NCBI GenBank assembly: GCA_964518645.1
Contig: CAZFGL010000010.1
Coordinates: 1-30,317 of the forward strand
DNA from: HGM13006 sp964518645
Lineage (GTDB): Bacteria; Bacillota; Clostridia; Oscillospirales; Oscillospiraceae
DNA: 30,317 nucleotides
Reading direction: 5' to 3'
Position numbers and translations under genes: made by a program. Below the pieces are notes generated by a model. The model was given only the letters and a program-made list of their open reading frames with translations. It was not told the DNA's origin and ran no database searches. Shown in pieces: positions 15,354-21,359 of this stretch (its first letter is position 1; each line of letters begins with the position of its first letter).

Positions 15354-15941
15354 ATGACACTGGAAGAACTGAATTTGGCCTGTGACCGACTGGAAGCAGC
15401 GCAGGCATGCCGGAATCTGGTCGGCAAGCTCTCCTACTACAGCACCACTTTCCGTACCCGTGAGCTGTTGGAGCTGTGGGATCACAGCGAGGAAGCAGCG
15501 CTGGAGCTCCCCGAGGGCAAGTGGCAGGGCTACGATCAGCTGGCAGCAGGACTGATGGAGACCCGTGGCGACCGGAACGATCCGGGCATGGATGTAAAGC
15601 TGAAGGGCACCCTGCTGATCCACAACGTGAACACCGATCTGCTGGAGATCAATGAGACCTGCGACAGCGCCGAGGGCGTATGGTACTCCCCCGGACTGGA
15701 AACAGATCTATATGACCCCACCGCACCTGAGGCACCCGTGGACAAAGCCAACACCGCCGGGCTGGAGGCCAGCGCCAACTACGTCTGGCAGGTCTATCGC
15801 CTGACCTTTGTTAAGGTGGACGGCAGCTGGAAGATCCGCTCCCTGAAGGTCAGTACCATCTTTGATACTCCCTTCGATACCCCCTGGACCCAGTGTGAAA
15901 ATACCCTCTGGGCCTCTGACCGGACCCCCCCGATCCTGTAA
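15354..15941 (+). CDS. SnoaL/NTF2-like protein
   Basis: A 195-residue SnoaL-like paralogue, last gene of operon 2. The start at 15354 is set by AAAGGAG eight bases upstream; an ATG-less extension to 15330 overlaps the previous gene and is unlikely. Blocks: LEELNLACDRLEAAQACRNL helix, ELLELWD, strand LLIHNVNTDLLEI with His90, GVWYSPGLE, VDGSWKIRSLKVSTIFDTPF. It lacks the YETF tail of the other copies and ends shortly after the TPWTQ segment, so it is a shorter version. Cytoplasmic. Terminator follows. Confidence 0.85.
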   Translation: MTLEELNLACDRLEAAQACRNLVGKLSYYSTTFRTRELLELWDHSEEAALELPEGKWQGYDQLAAGLMETRGDRNDPGMDVKLKGTLLIHNVNTDLLEINETCDSAEGVWYSPGLETDLYDPTAPEAPVDKANTAGLEASANYVWQVYRLTFVKVDGSWKIRSLKVSTIFDTPFDTPWTQCENTLWASDRTPPIL

Positions 15942-15950
15942 CCATAAATA

Positions 15951-15994
15951 AAGGGAAGCAGAAGTGCCGTTTCGGTGCTTCTGCTTCTCTCTTT
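15951..15994 (+). terminator. Terminator of operon 2
   Basis: A long stem around GAAGCAGAAG / CTTCTGCTTC (inner part with wobble pairs, loop TTT), followed by TCTCTCTTTG. Confidence 0.85.
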
Positions 15995-16017
15995 GTAATA
16001 TAAAAATGATGGATAAT

Positions 16018-16052
16018 TGTTGAAGCTGCCGCAATCTGCGACAGCTTCAACC
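16018..16052 (-). terminator. Probable terminator of operon 3
   Basis: The perfect 9-bp stem TTGAAGCTG / CAGCTTCAA plus an inner CGCA / TGCG pairing (16020-16050) lies just after the last gene of operon 3. On the minus strand the T-rich part (CATTTTTATATT) is displaced by about ten bases, so efficiency is uncertain. Confidence 0.5.
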
Positions 16053-16077
16053 AGCGCGTCAAGGTTTACACAGATGC

Positions 16078-16791
16078 TCACAGACTGTCCCAGTCCTCTT
16101 CGTAAGCATCTCTGAATTCCTTCATGGTACATGGGCGTCCGTGGCCTGAGTACACCATTGTTGCCCCGCTTTCTATGATCCGAAGAGCGCTTTTTTTCAG
16201 TGCATCCTCGTCATTTGCAATGATTGCGGCACGCATACCTGTTCCGGATTCCTGAGGCATGATCAAATCGCCCACAATGATATCTCCCCAATCCAATTGA
16301 ACGGAAACCGAACCATTGCTGTGCCCGGGGGTGCTAAATACCCATCCGGCCACACCATAGGGTCTCAAATTGAACTCCTCATCCATCACCAGATCCGGCT
16401 CCACCGGCTCGACCACATCCAGCCCCTTAGGTTTCTCTCCCAGCTGGGCTCTTTTTTTCGCCATCTCTTCCCAGAACCTTCTCCGTTCCGGGTCTCGTAT
16501 GGTAGCATTCTGTGGCAAGAGACCCTTTGAAAGGCTTTCCACGGTCTCCCTGTGGCATAGAATTCTTGCACCGGTAAGTCGTTTCAGCATTGCGCCCCGC
16601 AGAAAATGGTCGCAATGATCATGGGTTATGATCAGCAGACCGATTTTTTCCGGACGAACCCCATATTTTCGGAACACCTCAAGAAAATCTCGCTCTGTCC
16701 CTCCATCGGAGCTATCTACAAGGATCGTCTTTTGATCTTGAACAATAAACCCGTTGGATTTACCGGTACTGTACTGTATTACCCGGCCCAT
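16078..16791 (-). CDS. Metallo-beta-lactamase-fold hydrolase
   Basis: A 237-residue MBL-fold protein, last gene of operon 3. Metal ligands are visible: THDHCDH at 56-62 (His57, His59, Asp61, His62), His157 in TPGHSNGS, Asp175 in VGDL and His217 in SGHG. This is the complete set for two zinc or iron ions, so it should be active. The family hydrolyses thioesters, lactones, lactams, phosphoesters and similar; a thioesterase or lactonase would suit a catabolic pathway, but the substrate cannot be read. Only three bases separate it from the stop of the upstream SnoaL gene and no good Shine-Dalgarno is present, so translation probably depends on coupling. Confidence 0.9.
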   Translation of the reverse strand: MGRVIQYSTGKSNGFIVQDQKTILVDSSDGGTERDFLEVFRKYGVRPEKIGLLIITHDHCDHFLRGAMLKRLTGARILCHRETVESLSKGLLPQNATIRDPERRRFWEEMAKKRAQLGEKPKGLDVVEPVEPDLVMDEEFNLRPYGVAGWVFSTPGHSNGSVSVQLDWGDIIVGDLIMPQESGTGMRAAIIANDEDALKKSALRIIESGATMVYSGHGRPCTMKEFRDAYEEDWDSL

Positions 16792-16794
16792 AGA

Positions 16795-17589
16795 TCAGCA
16801 GGGGAACATCGTGTCCCAATCGTAGGTCTCGTAAGGCTCCAGAGGTGCAGGGCAAATATCCAGATACTCATCAGGACTGTATGCACCGGTTCTGGATGTG
16901 GGCAGTACCCGTTCTGCACAGCCACCACATTTCTCGATCATTTCCGGCTTGATATAGCTCATGGGATTGGTGTTGCCGGACTTGTCTGCCCAGGGCACAG
17001 AGAACTTGGTTCTCATGGTGCGATACCAGTGATAATGCCAGATGTACCATTTCCCTTCGATCTTGATAAAATCGGCAGCAATCTTGCCCCAGGCCCACTC
17101 GCAACTTTCGGGAATACCGATTGTCTCATGGCCGGGAGACTCCCAGGTGCCCCGGGCAGTCTGGCCGTCACCGGCAACCACAATAATGGGAGACGCCAGT
17201 GTGTGGATCATCATAGCGCCCTTTCCAATTACAGGACGGGGCTTCCCGTCGGGCCCAATCTGAGGCTCCGGCTCTTCCACATTTTCAACCTTTGCATTTG
17301 CAGACAGCGGGGTGGTCGGCATACGCACATCCTTTCCTCTGGTATAGTATGCCTTGATATTGTCGATACCGAGGAAAATACCGTTGCCTGCGATCTCGCA
17401 GGAACTGTCCTCACGGGGTGCAAACAGCAGCCAGGAATTGCTTTCATTCCAGTCATAATAGGGGTTGCTCACATGAATTCGCATATAAGTTGCCATCAGA
17501 TTCGCAACCTCTGTAATATCTCTGGTTCTCTGAAGTTCCTTCTCCAGCTCTTCAACCTTAGTTGCAAGCGCCTCCAATGTTTTTTCCAT
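16795..17589 (-). CDS. SnoaL/NTF2-like protein with N-terminal coiled coil
   Basis: A 264-residue SnoaL-like protein in operon 3. It starts with a heptad-like helix (LEALATKVEELEKELQRTRD, residues 5-24), as in BaiE, then EVANLMATYMRIH (Tyr35), strand MMIHTLASPIIVVAG with His129, DGQTARGTWESPGHE, DFIKIEGKWYIWHYHWYR at 173-190, and a C-terminal PYETYDWDTMFPC tail. The long acidic/Pro insertion at 98-120 sits before the His strand. It keeps both Tyr and His at the positions that align by eye with BaiE Tyr30 and His83. The start at 17589 follows AAAGGAG; longer frames cover the previous gene's end. Of the paralogues here it is one of the two best dehydratase candidates, by inference. Confidence 0.87.
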   Translation of the reverse strand: MEKTLEALATKVEELEKELQRTRDITEVANLMATYMRIHVSNPYYDWNESNSWLLFAPREDSSCEIAGNGIFLGIDNIKAYYTRGKDVRMPTTPLSANAKVENVEEPEPQIGPDGKPRPVIGKGAMMIHTLASPIIVVAGDGQTARGTWESPGHETIGIPESCEWAWGKIAADFIKIEGKWYIWHYHWYRTMRTKFSVPWADKSGNTNPMSYIKPEMIEKCGGCAERVLPTSRTGAYSPDEYLDICPAPLEPYETYDWDTMFPC

Positions 17590-17611
17590 AGTAATATCTC
17601 CTTTCAACGGG

Positions 17612-19315
17612 TTACGCAAAATCCAATTCATCGTAGGCTGCCTGATACTGGGCAATGCATTCTTCCACACCCAAAGCCTTCAGTTCCTCCTGGAATGCTC
17701 CAAACTCATCCAGAGAGGCCTCGCCAACAATAAACTTGATACTCATTTCCTTGCAGCGTGTATAAATATCAGAGAAATATTCGTTGATCACTTCCGCCTG
17801 TTCTGTGGTCAGACTCATATACGAAGGAATCGTATAGCTGTCATCCTGGGTTTCCCAGACAGAAAATGCGCTCAATGTCTCATCGGTGTACGAAACCAGA
17901 TTCCGGCGCACATCAACCACATTGGACATATTGGATGCCGCAACCATTTGAATCGAAACTACCGTTGTCAATTCGTTGTCAAAGACCGCCTCTGTATACT
18001 CTGGTTCCCCCTGATCATTTATAACATAGGTTTCACCTTCACGGCCCCAGTTTGTGTCTATAACGCCCTCGTCAGAGTACCAGTAATCAATGTAATGTGC
18101 AGCCAATTCCACAGCATCACACTGGGTCGTGATGCACACACCCTCACCGGTACACTGCGCAGTTGTGTTTGCGAAATGAGTCTCCTGGCCGACCTCCTGA
18201 ACAGGAGCCACCATTGCCGTCAGGGCATAATCCGCACAGGTACTGGACGCCTTCCGCTGAGGCATTTCAGCCCCCAGTTCCATATAGCAGGCAACCTGGT
18301 CGATCAGATCTGTATACCCGTTGATTCCCATAAATCCAGTCACAGTACCAACGTCGGAATACAGCAGCCTTTCGTCATACCATTTGTTGAGCATAGTCAA
18401 GTAGTCCCCATATGCATCCTCGTAGGGGCCAAACTTGATGGTTCCGTCCTCCACATAGAATGGTGGCTTCCCTTCCACGCCCAGGAAGGACTTAACTCCG
18501 TAACCTGCGGATAGACTGTCTGTGATCATACCATTGGCAGAAATCCACATAGGTGCCTTCAACCCCAGTTGATCCTTCACGGCCAGCAATGTCTTTTCCA
18601 TATCGTCGTAGGTAACCGGAACATCCATGCCCACCGCATCCAGATAATCCTGTCGCATTACAAGTCCCATGGTCGTGCCGTAGGCAGTAGAGTTGTTGAA
18701 ACCATAAATCATGCCCACACGGCCATCGTTCTGGTAAGTGTAGTGACGAAGCTCGTCGATCTCGTTGAGATAATACTGATAGTTGGGCATCTCCTCATCA
18801 ATAAGCTCCGACAGATCCAGTGCAAACTCCTCATCCAGCATCTGTGCAACACCGCCACTGTAGTACCGGCTGGCACTCATGACCATATCGGGGTAATCAC
18901 CGCCCGCAACCATCAGTGCAAACTGCGCCGCAGCCTGATCGTTGGAGAAAATACCAAAGTCAATATGAACATTGGTTTTCTCCTCCAGGATCTGCATGTA
19001 CAGGAGATCATTCTGGTCTTCCACATAGGATGTAAGCGCATTGGGCAACGCACACAGCCATTCCAACGTTGCAGGCTCCTCTACCAGTGGGAGCTCATAT
19101 GCAAACTTTTCAGGAAGGGATTCACTGACTTCCGCTTCGGACAATTCGACAGATTGAACTTCTTCTATTGACGCTTCTTCTGGCACACGCTCGGATACCT
19201 GTACGGACTGATCTGCGCTGCTCTCTCCGGTGCTTTCTGCACCGCCGCAGGCGCACAGAGCCATAAGCATCCCCAAAACAAGAATGATTGACAAATAACG
19301 ATGCATTGTTTTCAT
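17612..19315 (-). CDS. Extracellular solute-binding lipoprotein (operon 3)
   Basis: A 567-residue lipoprotein solute-binding protein. The signal peptide ends in LCAC (Cys23), then a Ser/Glu/Val-rich tether to about residue 72. Blocks shared with the two paralogues include VMRQDYLDAVGMDVPVTYDD and the DERLLYSDVGT segment; the end (SIKFIVGEASLDEFGAFQEE) matches the C-terminal helix of the family. AGGAGG lies six bases before the ATG at 19315. Second gene of operon 3, after domain X, whereas in operons 1 and 2 the lipoprotein comes first. No transporter membrane parts nearby. Confidence 0.92.
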   Translation of the reverse strand: MKTMHRYLSIILVLGMLMALCACGGAESTGESSADQSVQVSERVPEEASIEEVQSVELSEAEVSESLPEKFAYELPLVEEPATLEWLCALPNALTSYVEDQNDLLYMQILEEKTNVHIDFGIFSNDQAAAQFALMVAGGDYPDMVMSASRYYSGGVAQMLDEEFALDLSELIDEEMPNYQYYLNEIDELRHYTYQNDGRVGMIYGFNNSTAYGTTMGLVMRQDYLDAVGMDVPVTYDDMEKTLLAVKDQLGLKAPMWISANGMITDSLSAGYGVKSFLGVEGKPPFYVEDGTIKFGPYEDAYGDYLTMLNKWYDERLLYSDVGTVTGFMGINGYTDLIDQVACYMELGAEMPQRKASSTCADYALTAMVAPVQEVGQETHFANTTAQCTGEGVCITTQCDAVELAAHYIDYWYSDEGVIDTNWGREGETYVINDQGEPEYTEAVFDNELTTVVSIQMVAASNMSNVVDVRRNLVSYTDETLSAFSVWETQDDSYTIPSYMSLTTEQAEVINEYFSDIYTRCKEMSIKFIVGEASLDEFGAFQEELKALGVEECIAQYQAAYDELDFA

Positions 19316-19344
19316 TTGGCTCCTCCTAATTCTTCCGCGTTATT

Positions 19345-20016
19345 TCAAAAGGGACTTTTTACAATATCACCGACCTTGTACTGATCGCTGTTGGAAACCG
19401 AGCAGTAAAATTCTCCATTGAACACAACAAAAATTGCGTTACAGATTTCTCCATAGGTCTGGCACATTCCACAGGGGAATGTATTGTGAAAATCAAAGGT
19501 AATATAGAGGTTCTTTCCAGCAGGGATCTCCGGTACCAGCAATCCGCTGGAAGAAACCTCAGGACCCGGATCCTTTTCCATAACCACATCAATATGGATA
19601 TCGTCCCCTTTTTCCTCCATGTTAAAGTGAACTGTCTGATCCTCAGGTGCCACACCGGTCTGATAGCCCCCGGCATAGATAAACTTATTCATGACATTGA
19701 CATAGAAATCTGCGCCATTTTTCTTCAGTATCCGTGCCAGCGCACTGACCACCCAACCATCCACATGGGAGCTGAACATGATGGGGCCTCCGTCCTTACT
19801 CTGAAGATCAACCTCTTCGATCAACTTCAGATAGCTCTCCTTGTCCCAGTCAATCACTGTTCTTTTCGGCAGAGGCTTGTTGGGATCTACCGGTGGAAGC
19901 TTGATCCCCGGTTTGTTCAGGGGCTTCACTTCTTCCTGGTGCATCGGCACGCCAAGTTTTTCCGCAATCGCTTCAAAATTGATGACCTTCACATCATCCT
20001 GGGTCACTGCTTTCAT
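19345..20016 (-). CDS. Stand-alone domain X protein, copy 3
   Basis: A 223-residue protein, first gene of operon 3, of the same unrecognised family as 13121-13735 and the C-terminal part of the fusion at 2174-3769. After a Pro/Lys-rich N-terminal segment (about 30-55) come IDWDKESYLKLIEE, GPIMFSSHVDGWVVSALARI, and the signature GKNLYITFDFHNTFPCG, NAIFVVFNGEFYCSVSN and KVGD. Two Cys (in FPCGMC) and the Cys after Phe-Tyr are notable; a Cys after the last F/L strand (F-x-C) is shared by all three copies. No signal peptide. The start at 20016 is set by GGAGG seven bases upstream. Function unknown. Confidence 0.8.
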   Translation of the reverse strand: MKAVTQDDVKVINFEAIAEKLGVPMHQEEVKPLNKPGIKLPPVDPNKPLPKRTVIDWDKESYLKLIEEVDLQSKDGGPIMFSSHVDGWVVSALARILKKNGADFYVNVMNKFIYAGGYQTGVAPEDQTVHFNMEEKGDDIHIDVVMEKDPGPEVSSSGLLVPEIPAGKNLYITFDFHNTFPCGMCQTYGEICNAIFVVFNGEFYCSVSNSDQYKVGDIVKSPF

Positions 20017-20040
20017 ACGAAAACCTCCAATTCCAGAGAA

Positions 20041-20106
20041 ATAAATAATTTTTGCTTGCATACAAACATTTTTTTGTGTAATATTACCTTGGTTGTATTA
20101 TATAAT
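20041..20106. promoter_or_regulatory. Divergent control region, LysR / operon 3
   Basis: The 175-bp gap holds the perfect palindrome ATTATATAAT (20097-20106), which gives a TATAAT box on both strands, and a second perfect palindrome GTAATATTAC (20078-20087). An A/T-rich imperfect repeat TACAAAC...TTGTGTA lies at 20061-20080. Good -35 boxes are missing. The pattern fits a LysR-regulated divergent promoter with self-regulation. Confidence 0.45.
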
Positions 20107-20191
20107 GGTAATTCTACAAAATACAGCGAATTATATTCACGCTGGCTTTCGAAAAACGAAACCCTTTTCACATTGCATTTGGAGGTGCAGA

Positions 20192-21157
20192 ATGGAGCTG
20201 TCACAATTGCGCATTTTTCAGGAAGTTGCCCACCATGGTTCTATGAAGAAGGCCGCCGATGCATTATTTCTTTCCCAGTCCACCATCAGCAAATCCATTT
20301 CCGCACTGGAAGCAGATCTGGGGTACCTGCTGTTTGAGCGGGAGAAAAACAGGATACTGCTTACTCCGGCAGGCCGGGCTTTTCTTCCCCATGTGAAGCA
20401 GGCAATGATCGAACTGGAGAGCGCCCGTGTGAAAGGTCAGGAAGCTGTAGATGAAGCCAGCCAGATCATCAATGTGGGCAGTTCCATGCCCTGGTTCATG
20501 TATAAAGCCCTGTCCGGCTTCCGTGCGAATCATCCCCAGATCACCATCAACTGCACAAACGGAAGCACTCCGGCGCTGTGTGGTTCTCTGATGAAAAAGG
20601 TGATATGCTTTGCGATCACTTATGAAAGCATCAATGACGCCAATATTCACTCACTACCGGTTATGTCTGAGGATTGTTATATACTGTCTGGGAAACAGTT
20701 GACTGATAATGACCACGGCAACGTGACCCTCAGTGCCCTGTCTGCCGAAAATTTCGCACTGTCTTCCCCAAATAGCACATGGTCAAATATTGAGGATTCT
20801 TTTTTTGCCTCTGCCGGTTTCTCTCCCAAAGTCAGTTTTCGTGGCATTTCCCCTCAGAACAGTACCACAAAGCTTCTGCTGGAAACGGAGAGCCTCTGTA
20901 TCGTCCCTGCACATACCGCCTTCAATATCCGCTGGACGGATCAGCAACACAAGCTGTTTTATTACCGTCTCAGCGACAGCTATACCTATCTAACCATATG
21001 GCTGTCCACATACACAAACTATCTCAAGAACCGTTATGAAAGGGAATTTCGGGATACCATGCTTGCGTCATTGGAAGAAATCGAGGCTCAGCTTAATGAT
21101 TACGCCTTGTCGAATTATGAATTAATGGAACGACTGTCTGATCATAATCACCCATAA
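20192..21157 (+). CDS. LysR family transcriptional regulator
   Basis: A 321-residue LysR-type regulator. Residues 1-65 are the winged helix-turn-helix (LRIFQEVAHHGSMKKAADAL, SQSTISKSISALEADLG, LFER...LTPAGRAFL). Residues 90-285 are the effector-binding periplasmic-binding-like domain (INVGSSMPWFMYKALSGFRA onwards). It ends in an extra acidic helix to about 321. The ATG at 20192 follows GGAGG; an upstream in-frame ATG would run through the promoter. It is divergent from operon 3, which is the likely target, with the pathway substrate or product as co-inducer (typical of the family, not shown here). Confidence 0.93.
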   Translation: MELSQLRIFQEVAHHGSMKKAADALFLSQSTISKSISALEADLGYLLFEREKNRILLTPAGRAFLPHVKQAMIELESARVKGQEAVDEASQIINVGSSMPWFMYKALSGFRANHPQITINCTNGSTPALCGSLMKKVICFAITYESINDANIHSLPVMSEDCYILSGKQLTDNDHGNVTLSALSAENFALSSPNSTWSNIEDSFFASAGFSPKVSFRGISPQNSTTKLLLETESLCIVPAHTAFNIRWTDQQHKLFYYRLSDSYTYLTIWLSTYTNYLKNRYEREFRDTMLASLEEIEAQLNDYALSNYELMERLSDHNHP

Positions 21158-21191
21158 AGATCCGAACCAAATGCGGAACGCACCACAAAAT

Positions 21192-21220
21192 AACCGTCCC
21201 CGTTTTCCGAGGGCGGTTCT
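21192..21220 (+). terminator. Weak terminator after the LysR gene
   Basis: Stem AACCGTCCC / GGGCGGTT with one wobble pair, followed by CTCTGTT; no real T run. Confidence 0.4.
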
Positions 21221-21296
21221 CTGTTAACCTGTGATTGTCTGCCCCCTCAATTCACCTCCCCTGCAAGCAGGCACGCTTCCTCCCCAAAAACCAGAT

Positions 21297-21338
21297 TTGC
21301 CCCGCCGACAGCGCCGTTTAGACCTGTCAGCGGGGCAA
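21297..21338 (-). terminator. Terminator of the GH3 / ene-reductase 2 operon
   Basis: A 15-bp near-perfect stem TTGCCCCGCTGACAG / CTGTCGGCGGGGCAA (one G-U) with a 12-base loop. On the minus strand it is followed a few bases later by GGTTTTTGGG. It lies 22 bases after the stop of the ene-reductase. Confidence 0.75.
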
Positions 21339-21359
21339 TATTATGATTGAGCGCCGGTT

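Noticed and set aside
16795..17589. Calling a SnoaL gene baiE
   Set aside because: Only fold-level similarity, a His and a Tyr match by eye; other BaiE active-site residues could not be aligned with confidence and the rest of the bai operon is missing.
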